From Dipetalonema caudispina (Eukaryota > Nematoda > Chromadorea > Rhabditida > Onchocercidae), in the NCBI GenBank assembly GCA_013365325.1, contig JABVXV010000524.1, positions 1 through 30,675 on the forward strand: a stretch of 30,675 nucleotides of DNA, written 5' to 3'. The notes under the pieces are model-generated. The model saw only the letters and a list, made by a program, of their open reading frames with translations. It had not been told where the DNA came from and made no database searches. The position numbers and the translations under genes were made by a program. Of the stretch, positions 11,973 to 23,521 are shown piece after piece (the stretch's first letter is position 1; each line of letters begins with the position of its first letter).

Positions 11973-13601
11973 ATGTGGTCGTTTTCCCTGTTGGTATATT
12001 CACTTTCCGTATTCGTAACAGTGGTGATATCAGACGGTAAGATAAATTTATCTCATTTCTTTTTTCACTTCTTTTGAATAATATATTTAAGTAATGTTTT
12101 ATGTTGAAAAAATTTAATTCAATGATAAAGAAATAATAGAGAAAAACATGAAATTTAAATTCCTATAAGGTAAATATTATCACTTTGCTAATATTTAAAA
12201 ATGTTATTTGTTAATATTCAACCATTGATATCATAAATAGAAGCACAACAAATTAATCTATTCAATAAATTTCAATTACTTTCCTTTCATTTTTTTTGTT
12301 CATTCATGTTAATTCTCATTCTTCTGCCTAAAAATTTTATTTGTAGACAATTCGAATTCCAGCGTAGTATTTCCGATAGAAGTTCCTACAACTACTACGT
12401 ACGTTTTATTTTCAAATTCTAACAAAATTATGTGTAAATTTCGGAAAATATTAAGAAGGAAAAAAGATTTTTTGCTTATTTTCAATTTGAGGAAAAATTT
12501 CTCATTTTGTTTCAATCCATATGAAGCATTTATTTCTTGATACAACACATTTTTAGTGATTCATGTAACATTTTTCGCAAAAAAAAAAAAAAAAAAAAAT
12601 AAGTAAATACATAAAATAAAATAAAATTATGGAGATATGAAAATTTCATGCAGCAATTTTAAAAAAGGAATTAATAAATAAATAATTGCAGAGATATGAA
12701 ATTATTACATGATGAAGGAAATGGATACTTTTATGATAATTCCAACAACGAAATGGATGTGGAAGAAAGATTGACACCGGAAGAAAATGAATTTTTCGAA
12801 ATTGTGTGATTTTATCATTCAATTTTTTTTTCGCACACACATATTTCGTTTAGAAAATATGGGAAAAATTCATCAAAAAAGAAAGAAAGAATGGCTCAAG
12901 AATAGAAAAGCAATTCACTATGTAGATAGGAAATTCGAGAAATGAAAATAAATTCTTATACAAACAGGAAATTAAAGTGTGAATTGAATTCAGCTAATCC
13001 ACTAGAAAGGAATAGCTTTTTTAAAATATAATGCAAATAGTTTTATGGTAAAATTTAGTAGTTTTTTTTAACTTGTTAAACCAGTTTTCAGCTTCGATAC
13101 CGTAGTAATGTGTCATCGAGAGAAATGAAACGATTGCTAATTGATCTAGGAATTATCAGTGAATTCAAGTAAGTTTCATATTTAGAAAAAAGAAAATACT
13201 TATTTGGGGTAAGGTATGTAAAAAAATAAGAAATCAAAATACTTATCCATAATAACATATATAATATACAGCAATAAAAGACAGAAAGGTATGTTATAAG
13301 TATGGGCTAATTAAAAGAGAAAAACAACATGTTTGATAAGATTTTTATTACAAATGAATGTCTGATATTGGCTTGTTTTCTTATTAAAAATTTTAAATAG
13401 TTAAAGGAATTTTAATAATCTGTCGTGAAATTGAAAAGATAAAAAAATGAAATTTTTTTTCTCAAAAATTTTCAAAAAAAATTTGAAAAAACAAAAAAAA
13501 TTCAAAAATTTTCTCAAAAATTTCAAAAATTTGAATATTCCTAATTTCTTTTTAAATCGAATGCTTCATTGTCTTTTCTGAATTTCAGCACTACACCTTA
13601 A
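11973..13601 (+). CDS. Small putative secreted protein, 105 residues, unknown family
   Basis: I do not recognise this protein. Five exons join in phase: 11973-12036, 12347-12398, 12692-12803, 13092-13168 and 13589-13601. Residues 1 to about 20 (MWSFSLLVYSLSVFVTVVIS) look like a signal peptide, followed by a Ser/Thr/Asn-rich linker, an acidic stretch (DVEERLTPEENEFFEI) and a probable basic helix (SSREMKRLLIDLGIISEF). There are three N-glycosylation sequons (NSS, NVS, NTT), one KR pair and no cysteine in the predicted mature part. A 3' acceptor (CATAG, 11967-11968) lies 4 bases before the ATG, as expected for spliced-leader addition. If the last intron is retained, the protein ends EFK instead of EFNTTP. 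A secreted product or a peptide precursor is possible, but I infer this only from the leader and size. The exon 3 donor (GTGTGA) is the weakest junction. An AATAAA lies at 13804-13809. Confidence 0.55.
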
Positions 13602-15674
13602 TGACAGTACGAACAATCGAAATGATGATCGAATGGATGAAATAGCCTTGTCATCATTGCAAAAAATTAACAAATTATTGAAATACATTGCCTATATATT
13701 ATAATAATATGTGTTTAACAATAATTTGTAATGTTGAAAAATTTAATTCTGATTGGTAATTTTTTATTAATTGATCATATTTTATTTGAACCTTTTTTAA
13801 GTGAATAAATTAATTGACAATTAATTTTTAAGCATTTCGTGCCATAAAAAAGTTCATAAAAGGTAGTTTTTCTTTTTTAAATTAATATTGAAAATACAAA
13901 TACATTGCTTTTTATTTTGTTAGGAATATTAGCAAAATTTATTGGAAAAAAAAAAAAAAAAAAGAAATTTATAGTAGAAGAAATTATTTCTGTAACGTAA
14001 AATGAGATGAATTTCCCATCTTTTCAGCGATTACAAAATAAATTCCAAAAAAAAACGGAGAAAAAAAAAAAAAAAAAAAAAAAAGAATTTTCTTCTTTAA
14101 AAACAAAAAAAAAAAGAAAAAAGAAAACGAAAAAAAAAAAAAAAAAATTGAGGACAAAATACAAATGAATGGCAATTTTGATGGCATTTTGTTTAGTTTC
14201 ATTGGATGACATAAATGAGAGTTTGGTTCATTTTCTTCACTGTCTTCAAAGTAATAGGAAGGAAAAATAGGCGCAAAAAAAACGGAGGAAAAAAAAAAAA
14301 AAAAAAGAATTGAAATAACTTTCTCTTACATCACATGGGAGTCTTTTTTCTTTTTTTGGATTTTGTTAAAAGAAACGAAAAAAAGAATGAAATAAAAAAT
14401 TATCTATTCTTTTAAAATATTTTAGCTTCTTTAGTTTCGCAATTCTTTGAGCAATTATTACGTCGGAAACTAACATGCAGTTTTCATTTTGCACTAAAAT
14501 TTCATCAAATAATTAAAAAGGTGGAAATTTATAGTAATAAGAAATGGGAAATTTATATTTAAAATTTATGTATGGAATAATTTTCATTGTTTTAAATGTT
14601 GCAATGTAATCTTTTATCTTCTGAATATTTATGATTGATGTTTAATTTGAACGAATTTGATATGAATGTAAAATTTTGTGCTTATTCTATTTTGAAATTT
14701 GAATTATTATTTCATAAATGTTGAATCAATGATACAGATTGAAATCCATTAATTTTTAATTCATACTACCTAATCATCAATAAATTGACAAGATATTTGA
14801 CATTGTTGCAATAGCTAATCGTTTAAATTTATCAACTGATAGCTCAAATCTTGTTATAATTCAGTTTCTTTCTCCAATGTTATAAATAAATTTCTTATTA
14901 ATTGGAAAAGGCATTTTACAAAATGTTTCCCATGTTACTATAATAGAATAATTGTTATCAAATTTGAAATTTATCAAAATAACTGATTAGGAAAAAAAAA
15001 ATGATAGGATAATATCGATAAGCATTTTATCACTTCCTTAATCATCTGTACTTTTTTCCGAAAAAAAATATTTCGAGAAGAATTTCATTTCCTACTATTA
15101 AATGATTTGTTATTTCATTATTTTTCGCTTGTTTATTATATAAAATCTTCTCTTGCTAAAAAATTATAAATTATTTCACATTTATCAATTGTTTATTGCT
15201 TTTTTTTCCGTAGTAAATAAATAAAAAAAAAAGGAAATTAAAAAAGAAATTAAATTGTTTTCATTATTTCATTTTTAAATTTATACATCAAATTTTTCTC
15301 TCTTTTTCCTTTTTTTTTTTTTTTTTTTTTTCCCCAACCTTCCTATTTCTACACTAAATTAATCTCTTTATTATAGTTTAATTTGTAACAATTTGTTAAA
15401 AATTTCAATTTCATTGCATATGAATAATTGAAATTTGTTGAAGAAATCTATAAAATGCAAAAATATATTTGAAAAAAAAAAAAAAAAAAAAGTTATATAT
15501 GCAGACAGACATAATCAAAAATGTAATAATGAAATAAACGGACAAACATACAACAAAAATAGCAATAAGTAGGAGATGACAGAAAAAAAGAGGAAAATAC
15601 GAAGGGTCTAATTTTTTTTTTTTTTTTTTCCTTTTTTCATCAATAAAAGAGGAGAGAAATAATATTACCATATC

Positions 15675-15697
15675 AAAAGAGGAGAAGAAGGAAGAGA

Positions 15698-15731
<34 letters not shown>

Positions 15732-15755
15732 GGAAGGAAGGAAAGAAGGAAGGAA
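15675..15755 (+). repeat. Uninterrupted purine tract, 81 bases
   Basis: Every base on the plus strand is A or G, mostly GGA and GAA units. Pyrimidine-only tracts follow at about 15783-15820 and 15910-16002. Such tracts can form triplex (H-DNA) structures. Confidence 0.9.
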
Positions 15756-15980
15756 TTTTGAAGTCTGAGATGAAATCTTTTTGCCTTCCTTTTTTTTTTT
15801 TTCTCTCTCTCTCTCTCTTCCTATTGTTGTATATGTTGTATTTTGTTGAATTGAATTCAATCCCATCGATGGATGATAGGAAGGAAGAACGAAAGTTAAA
15901 ATTTCTCATTTATTTTATCTCTTTCATTTTCTTTTTTTCTTTCCCTTTTTTTCTTTCCTTTCTCTCCTCTTCCACTATTT

Positions 15981-16002
15981 CTCTCTCTCTCTCTCTCTCT
16001 CT
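15981..16002. repeat. (CT)n microsatellite
   Basis: Perfect CT dinucleotide array. A shorter one is at 15802-15818. Confidence 0.9.
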
Positions 16003-16323
16003 TCGTTGATTTATTATTATTATTAGCTGAAGTAAGCATATATTTTAAAATGACTAAATATTTTAGGCTATAATAATACATATTAGTTATATATCAAAGA
16101 AATAAGCCTATAATTTGATCATTTTTATTATTATGCTTAATTAGAGAAAATTTCGTCTCATTCTCATTAATATTTAAAAATAATAATTTTTTGAATAGAT
16201 TATTTTTTAGTAAAAATGTAATATGTGAAATAAATCGATTTAGAATTTTTGAATGAATAAGCATTTAGCCCGAAAATGCTTCAATTCGATATCGGAAATA
16301 GTTCAATTTGTTATGCAATATAT

Positions 16324-16327
<4 letters not shown>

Positions 16328-16358
<31 letters not shown>

Positions 16359-16377
16359 TGAGGTACACATTCTTGTA

Positions 16378-16410
<33 letters not shown>
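16328..16410. repeat. Paired (GA)n and (CA)n microsatellites
   Basis: A GA array at 16328-16355 is followed, after about 30 bases, by a CA array at about 16386-16410. Together they produce the repetitive short ORFs seen on both strands here. Confidence 0.9.
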
Positions 16411-18570
16411 TACACATATATGCATAAATACACATACCTATGACACTATCATCTGGTCGGTCCTCTAACGATAATGAGTGAATGATGTAGAAAAATATCA
16501 TATCATACTATGTTGTTATTCTTACAAATAGGTAATCCAAGTAATAAATGCATTTTCTGATCAATTTTATAAATATTTTTGTCCTCGAATAAATCAATAA
16601 GTTATAAGAATAATGGGAAAATATGATGTAAGACTATCCATCCATGATACTGCAATGATATGATACTCCTCAAAAAAATATTGAAGTTAGAATTGAAAAA
16701 TAAGAAATGAAAATTTGCTTTTAATTCAATCATTAACAAATTAGGTATACTTATGTTTAGTTTAGGAATGATGGAAGAGAAAAGAAAAAAAAAAAAAAAG
16801 AAAGAAAATCTATTTTAAATTATTTAATTAATTAGCATATCATCTTTCAAATTTATTCCTTCTTTTAATTTGAATGATGAAGTAAATTTAACTCTTTACG
16901 ATTACAATGATTGCAATGGCATTATTATTACTACTGATAATGTTTGTTGATACGATGATAATATTGATGATTATAATTTAATAATTAATAAATTGTTCAT
17001 GCATTATTTACTTTTCAGATAGGGGTTAATTCAGTGTTGCATAATTTTAAAAAGATATAAGATTAGTAAAGAGAAGTGAGAAAAATCAAAATGTTTATTT
17101 GGTTGATCTTAACTAAGATTTCAATTTTAGATTATTTATTTGAGAAGTATTTAATTAAGAACTTAGTATTAGGATACTTAATTGAAGTTCTAACATCACT
17201 AAAAGGAAAAAGGTTTGCAAAGGTTTCTTTCATTTTACATCGGACAATTATTTTTGGATGAATTATTCATTGTCGTTATTCAATGAATTTCAGTAAATTC
17301 TCTTTTTTTTTGCAAAATTATCATCATTTTAGGATTTATCCAATTTTTAAACTTGATCGATCGATATTACTACTATTAGTTGTAGGAAATTTCAAAATGA
17401 TTAATTAGAAAAATTTAATAGATTCTCTCATCCTTTTTTTTTTCGAGACCATTATATTCTGTTGATAATATAATTACTTGTTAGGAATATTTTTCTCGTA
17501 TGTATTTATTTAAGCAAATTGATTCTTCCTCTCTCCATCTCTCTCTTCTTCTCTTTTTCTTTTTACTTATAAAATTACTTCGTATTCAAATTAGCTATTC
17601 CAATAGTTCAACCAATAAAATTCACTTAAGTCGCTACTAAAATAGGAATTGTTATTTATTGTATTGAATTGTTCTGAATATTCATTTCGATTTATTTAAA
17701 TCTTTCAATTAGCTTTCAACATTTTTTTCTTCCTTTCTTCCACTCTATCTCATCTCTCTTCTTGTCGTTTTCTTCTCTCTTTTTCTTTTTTTTTTTTTTT
17801 TGTTAATTCCTTCAAATTTTTCATATTACAATTTAGTAGTATTTCGCTATTTCATATATTCATCGATCTATCTATGTGTTTACGTGTATGCGTGTAAATA
17901 CGTGTAACATTATAATAACGCCATCAAATAGAAGCAAAATAAACGAATTACTACATATGAAATAATTATAAATATCAACGATAAAATTTGATATATTTTA
18001 TTTTTGAATTCAATTATTCGTATTCATACATATATACATATGTATTTGAAATTAAAATCTAATAAACAAATATCCCAAAACATATTTATTTTTCTTCTCA
18101 TGCATTATTTTGTTACTATGGCAGCAACAACAATGATTATAATAGAATTAATTAAGAAAAGGTAAGAAGAAGTCAAATGACATTTTTATTTTCTTTCATA
18201 TTATTTCTGATTAACATTATCATTAAATTTCTTATTTATAATTAATGTAACAATATTTATTTTTCCTTTTTTTTTTTTTTTTTTTACCTCCCCACCTCCT
18301 CTTTTCACTATCTTTTTTTATTTTATTCACATTTTCATTATTTATAAATTAAATTTCATCTTGATTTTTATAAATTTAATAAAATTTTGGAGTAATTTTT
18401 CCAATTTTAACATATATCAATTAAAATCAATGCATTATCATATAACAATTTAACCCATATATGCATAAATTAATTAAAATCAATATAATATTATAGATTA
18501 ATTAATCAATATTCTGATATATGAATTAATTTATTAATCCAATTATTCTTATAATATCAAATCAGTTAGT

Positions 18571-18688
18571 ATATCCTGATATATCAATTAATCAATATAT
18601 CCCGATTTAGGATATCCTGATATATCAATTAATCAATATATCCCGATTTAGGATATCCTGATATATCAATTAATCAATATATTCCGAT
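18571..18688 (+). repeat. 41-bp tandem repeat, nearly three copies
   Basis: Units begin ATATCCTGATATATC at 18571, 18612 and 18653. The third is slightly diverged and truncated near 18688. Each unit has ATATCAATTAATCAATATAT at its centre. Confidence 0.9.
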
Positions 18689-19740
18689 GCAAATACGAAA
18701 TAAAATGGTTAAATAAATAATAATCAATCATTATGGTTTTTCTTTCCTTTTCCTTTTTCTTTTTTTTTTTTCAACGGTAAAATATAAATAAGAGAACATT
18801 GTTATTAATAAATGTGTAGAAATTAATTGTTTTTCATTTTGTTAATTTATAATTATTGATTGGCTTAGTATTATCAAAAGTTCTACATTTGTAAATTTCT
18901 AACAATTTGCCAAGCTGTCATCTAAAATTGCTCAAAATATTGCTAACAATAAATCAATAACAAATGTAGGATGGACAAATTGATGAAATTTGAACATATC
19001 AAATTATTGCTAATATTAATCATTTCTAAAGTTATTTTTTTTTTTTTTTTTGCAAAAATTTGTCAATAAAAAAGAAAAAGAAAAAAAAAAGAAAAAAAAA
19101 AAGAACCGCCTGCTAATTCATTTTCGTCTAGACAGAAAATTGAACTAATGTTAGCTTCCACTTTCACTAAATATACTATTTGATATATTGAAATAAATAG
19201 ATGCTATTTTTTTTTTTCTTGCTTGGGGGAGAAAAAAAGAATTAAATTTATTTTGAAGATCATCACAAAAATGATCTTTGTTCTGTACAGGATTTAAATA
19301 TAAACTTTGTTGTAAAAAATTTCAATAGCATGTAACAAAGCAAAATAAGCCATGATTTTTTTTTTTTTTTTAATCGAAAAATATTTCATGCTTAATCTTC
19401 GCATATTCGAAATTTAAAATGTATGTTTTTGATTGGAATTAAATTTTTTTCTCCTTTGTTGAAAAAAAATTAGGTTAGTTTATCATATAATAGAAATTAT
19501 TAATACTATCGACGGTTACAATTTATTAAGGCATTAGTGATGTTTGATGATAATTTTAAGTTATTAATTTCATGTCCAGTTATATTGCAATACAAATTTC
19601 TCAATTTCAGAATTAAATTTTGAAATTCATTAGTTTCAATTGATAGAAAATTTTTGCATTACAGCACTATTTCATCATTTAATTTTTAAGTGACAGTAAT
19701 AATTTTATATCTTTTTTTTTTAAAAATTCTATGAACTTTC

Positions 19741-19852
19741 CTCTCTCTCTCTCTCTCTCTCTCTTTCTCCCTTTCTTTCTCTCTTTTTCTCTCTCTCTCT
19801 CCTACTTCATCTAACTTAAATTCTTAAACAAATGATATATATATATATATAT
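19741..19852. repeat. (CT)n arrays followed by an (AT)n array
   Basis: CT arrays at 19741-19764 and about 19788-19801 are followed by an AT array at about 19835-19852. Confidence 0.85.
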
Positions 19853-19869
19853 GGAATGGAAGATATTAA

Positions 19870-20110
19870 ATTTCTACCAAATTAAATTCCTCCAATTTTC
19901 TCACCTTTTACGTCACCTCGAGAACATGTAGTAAACATTTCTACTTCATCTTTTTCTTTTCTCTTCCTTCATCTTCATCCTCCTTCTTCTCCCGGTCTTT
20001 TACTCCCGCGTCTACTTACATTCTTTGCATCCTCACCCGCTATCACTCCCACCTGCTCCTCTTTTCGTCGCCGTTTTCCTTACCCAACAATAAGAAAGAA
20101 TAGTTTGGTT
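19870..20110. other. Pyrimidine-rich, relatively G+C-rich island in the gene desert
   Basis: About 240 bases with far more C than the surroundings, nearly all pyrimidine on the plus strand, and with ACGTCA, CTCGAG and CACCTG motifs. One plus-strand frame is open across it without an ATG; the minus strand has a GTAAGT donor-like site. It may be regulatory DNA, a non-coding RNA or a decayed exon; I cannot tell which. Confidence 0.4.
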
Positions 20111-20360
20111 GTAAATCCGTCGTTTCTCATTGTAACATTGCGCATTCGATTTATAAGCCCATTTTAATTCCATTTCTTTTTTTGTAATTTCAAGAAATGA
20201 ATGGAAATCAAATTTGTAGAATTAAAAATTTAATTGTTAAAAAATTTTAGTGATCATTTGAATGCAACTTTTTTTCTATGCTAAGTAATGAATGATAATT
20301 ATAGTCAGCAATACTGTTTATATCGATCAATTCAATAATATTCTTTCTATTATGTGAGGG

Positions 20361-20520
20361 TTTTTTTTTTGTTTACAATTAAATTTATTGTTAATTGAAA
20401 AAATTTTCGAAATATTTTACTGAAAATTTATTGTGAAATTTTTTTTTTTTGTTTACAATTAAATTTATTGTTAACTGAAAAAATTTTCGAAATATTTTAC
20501 TGAAAATTTATTGTGAAATT
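20361..20520 (+). repeat. 80-bp tandem duplication
   Basis: Two 80-bp units, 20361-20440 and 20441-20520, each hold a T run, GTTTACAATTAAATTTATTG and a TTTTCGAAATATTTTACTG stretch. They differ at about one base outside the T run (TTAATTG versus TTAACTG). A decayed relative may follow to about 20680. Confidence 0.9.
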
Positions 20521-21004
20521 TTCTTTTTAATTTTTTATCTTTTTGATTTTTTTTTTTTTTTTTTTTTTTGTTAAATTTTATATTAATCCTCCTTGAATTT
20601 AAACATTAAAAGCATAAAATAAAATTTACTATAAATTGTGAAATTTTTTCAAACTTTTAGTAAAGATTTAGTGGAATTTTTTCATTTTTTTCGTTTTTTT
20701 TTTTTTTTTTTTTGTTACAAGTTTTATATTTTTATTTACATGTCAATTTTTGGTTGTTTATAAAGTTGAGAGAAATTTTGGAATGCGAAAATGTCAACAA
20801 TGATTTTTCAAGTGATTGAAAAAGTTAATATTGCTTGGTGAATAAACCAATTTTTCCCATCCATTTAACCATTCATTTATTTGTTTTAACGTCAAAAGAA
20901 AAATGAGGAAAAAATATGAGAAATTCTTTTTTTTATGTTCATCATAAAATTTAATAGACAAATTGATTAATTTGAATTTTTCTTTGCATCCTGTTCCAGT
21001 ATTT

Positions 21005-21010
<6 letters not shown>

Positions 21011-21070
<60 letters not shown>
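21011..21070. repeat. (TA)n microsatellite, about 30 units
   Basis: Perfect TA array about 370 bases upstream of the GNAT-like start codon. Confidence 0.95.
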
Positions 21071-21073
<3 letters not shown>

Positions 21074-21420
21074 TAATGAACTGGAAATGATAAAAATATG
21101 AAATCATTAACTGTTAATTAATTAATGTATGTTGCGATTAAATTTAAATGATGCATTACGAATTAATCTGTATAAATTTCTTTTTCTTCTATCATTATTT
21201 TACCATAGTTATGTTTGTAATTTTGAAAAATCAAAAAAGTTCTAGAAATGATAAAATTTATCCCTTTTTTTCCACCCTCTGTAAAATTGTCTATCGTATC
21301 TTTCAATGTTCTGTAATCGTTCGGAAATATGAAAAGATTCGAATAGTTACTTAAAATTTGAAATTTTCATTAATTTCTAATTATTTTAAATGAATAAATT
21401 TGATGGAATTTTTATATTTT

Positions 21421-21422
21421 AG
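21421..21422 (+). promoter_or_regulatory. Probable spliced-leader acceptor of the GNAT-like gene
   Basis: TATATTTTAG ends 17 bases before the ATG at 21440. The five codons between them are open in the same frame (YFQIG), so an upstream coding exon is not excluded. The N-terminus from the ATG already fits the family. Confidence 0.45.
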
Positions 21423-21439
21423 ATTACTTCCAAATTGGA

Positions 21440-22050
21440 ATGCTAAGAGTATTTGAAACAGCTGAGGAATTGAAAGAAGCCGAACTGTTAACCAGTGATT
21501 CGATCTTTCTACTACCCATACATTATTCCATAAGACATGAACGTTTGGGCATTTTTCCGGAAGCGAAATGTACAATATTGGGTTATCCGGAAAAGACGCC
21601 GTTTATATGGATGGTAATACGACGCAACAAGTTTACAAGGTTATTTGCAGGGGGAAGTATAATTCAATTTATAAAGTTGTGAAAATTTTCCGGAAATCCT
21701 TTCTTCATTCATTTAGCAAATGAATGAAATTCAAGAATTTCATTTTTATTATTTTTACAATTTCATTGATAGTAATATGATGTTTTTTTTTTTTGCAATA
21801 TATTTATGCATATATTCGTTTTTTTCTTTTTTTTTTTTCATTTTATTTCTTCGTTGATTTTTTTTTTTGCCCTTCCTTTTTTTTTTTTTTTTTTGGATCG
21901 AAAAAACACGTAAGGTTTCCAAAAATCATGTTTGATCGAAGAGGCATTTGATTTTAGTGAAGAACGGGAACACCGGAAAAAGGAAAATGAAATCAAGGAG
22001 AAAGGAGGAGTATAATTGACGTGAATTGCTGAAAATGGTGGATGATGATA

Positions 22051-22086
<36 letters not shown>

Positions 22087-23521
22087 TAGGAGCAGGATAC
22101 TGAAGGAGAGAGGAGGTGAAGGAGATCGATGAGGAAAAGAAGGAGGATGTGTACAGGTGAGCTTGCTTTAGGGCGCACGTGTTCGTATGCAGTCGTACGC
22201 AATGTTTTGTCGACGTCGACGATATCGACGCATTCCTGATTCATACTATTCCATATCTTCTCAAATTAGATCAATTTGCTGCGCGAATTCTTGGCATACA
22301 TTTGAGCAGGTTTGTATTTCTTTTTTTCTTTTCCCATTCTCTCTCTCTCTCTCTCTCTCTCTTTTTCATGTATTTTGTTATCAGTTTTATTGATTTTTAG
22401 ATAAGATAATTCTTTTAAATGTTATTCATTTAATGCTTTTTAAATTTTTACAATAAAATGTTAAGCTTAAAAAGAATATTGAATTTTCGATTGGATCAAA
22501 AATCTCTCCATTTATTCCTAAAACGTAAAATTTCTCGAAGAAATTTAACTAATTAGCAGTTTTTAAGTTTTTAATTTATTCAAAAATTTAGTATGTTATC
22601 CTAAAATTTTAGTCGAATGACTGAACTGCTTTCAACACAATTTGATTTCTCAGCTCCAAGCTATCTGTCCAATTATTTCATCATAGACAAACATAAGCAA
22701 AGACAGATTATTGGCATGGATATTAAACTTGCTGAGGGTTATTCATTTTTGGAACTCGATCCGAAGGTTTGTTCGTTTTTAGATATTTTGATAAAGCTAA
22801 ATTAATAATAAAAGTATGCTTTGTCATTTTTATGATTGTATCGTGAAGGATCCTTCTTTATAGCGTCATGCTGATACAGTAGCAAGTTGTTGGAAATTTT
22901 CAACACATGGTGAGCGTGATCAGTTTGAGGCAAAAATTCGTCGCTTACCATCAGTTGGTGTTCAAAGTCATGATGGAACATTAGTATCATTCACCGTCCT
23001 GGATGCTTCCGGATTCTTCAATAATCAATTCACATTTATGGAGCATCGTCAACGTGGATTAGCTGACCGGAGTGAACTGAAATTGTGCCAAAAAGTTTGT
23101 TCTTCCATAACTGTTTATGTTCAGTAAAGCAATGAAGAATTTGGAACTTGTCTCAACCATATTAGAAGAATCTAATCGAATTTTATGGAAATTTCATCTG
23201 ACTCTCATTTTTGAATCCACAAATATTCCAATGGGAAAGGATTTAGATGCACTAGAATATCCAATTTCATTGATTTGTATTTTCCATTTTCCCTTTGCTG
23301 TTCAAACAAAAAGTTAGTAGTGCTTTTTAAAGTGGATATTATTCCAATTTCAGGTAATATCATTTGGATTGCATCCGATGAAATTTGTAGAGCATGAAAA
23401 TACAGCAGTTCTTGATCGTTCCTGCCGGTCACAATGGTGGAGTACTGTGAATGATGAAGCTGGCATTCCAGTTATTAACGATCATCGCGTTGTTTATCGA
23501 CGAATATCATCTCATTTGTAA
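21440..23521 (+). CDS. Glycine N-acyltransferase-like (GNAT fold) protein, 296 residues
   Basis: Glycine N-acyltransferase-like enzymes transfer an acyl group from acyl-CoA to an amine such as glycine. Five exons join in phase: 21440-21639, 22172-22309, 22613-22766, 22864-23094 and 23354-23521, giving 296 residues, close to the usual length of this family. The N-terminal part (MLRVFETAEELKEAE, ILGYPEKTPFIWM) and the C-terminal GNAT part fit the two-domain layout. The acetyl-CoA-binding region is NQFTFMEHRQRGLADRSE (about 218-235; RQRGLA at 226-231 fits Q/RxxGxG/A), followed by FGLHPMKFVEHENTAV, where family members have a conserved 'gfP.y..V...N' stretch. The start follows an acceptor at 21421-21422 by 17 bases. 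Three of four donors are GTTNNN, but phases agree throughout. Intron 1 (21640-22171) carries a GAT repeat. The stop TAA at 23519-23521 overlaps a possible donor (TTGTAAGC). I prefer termination there because the family ends at this point. Substrate cannot be read from sequence. Confidence 0.78.
22041..22086 (+). repeat. (GAT)n trinucleotide repeat in intron 1 of the GNAT-like gene
   Basis: An almost perfect GAT/ATG array with one interruption lies inside the intron 21640-22171, 86 bases before exon 2. Its antisense translation gives a false isoleucine-rich ORF. Confidence 0.9.
22339..22362. repeat. (CT)n microsatellite in intron 2 of the GNAT-like gene
   Basis: Perfect CT array just after the donor at 22310. 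It accounts for the Leu/Ser-rich ends of two overlapping short ORFs. Confidence 0.9.

Larger units (their letters stand above)
13602..21420. other. Gene desert of about 7.8 kb with low-complexity DNA
   Basis: I find no multi-exon gene on either strand here. The region is filled with poly-A/poly-T runs (for example 13948-13962, 14060-14084, 15310-15331 and 18268-18286), dinucleotide arrays, a long purine tract, and 41-bp and 80-bp tandem repeats. Short ORFs at 14024-14212, 15411-15909, 15758-16081 and 16253-16501 are translations of simple repeats. The ORF at 17076-17261 is hydrophobic, unmatched and without splice support. The 19870-20110 stretch stands out as richer in G+C. Regulatory DNA for the flanking genes or an unrecognised non-coding RNA could be present. 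Confidence 0.6.

Noticed and set aside
14024..16501. Several overlapping ORFs rich in Phe/Lys, Ser/Leu or Arg/Glu.
   Set aside because: All are translations of homopolymers and CT, GA, CA or GGA repeats and end outside them quickly.
17076..17261. 61-residue hydrophobic plus-strand ORF.
   Set aside because: It has AT-driven codon content, no splice sites that extend it and no recognisable motif.
21993..22244. Minus-strand ORF with a long isoleucine run.
   Set aside because: It is the antisense translation of the GAT repeat in intron 1 of the GNAT-like gene.
22187..22393. Arg/Ser-rich ORF overlapping GNAT-like exon 2.
   Set aside because: It is an alternative frame of a real exon ending in a CT microsatellite; the other frame matches the family and splice phases.
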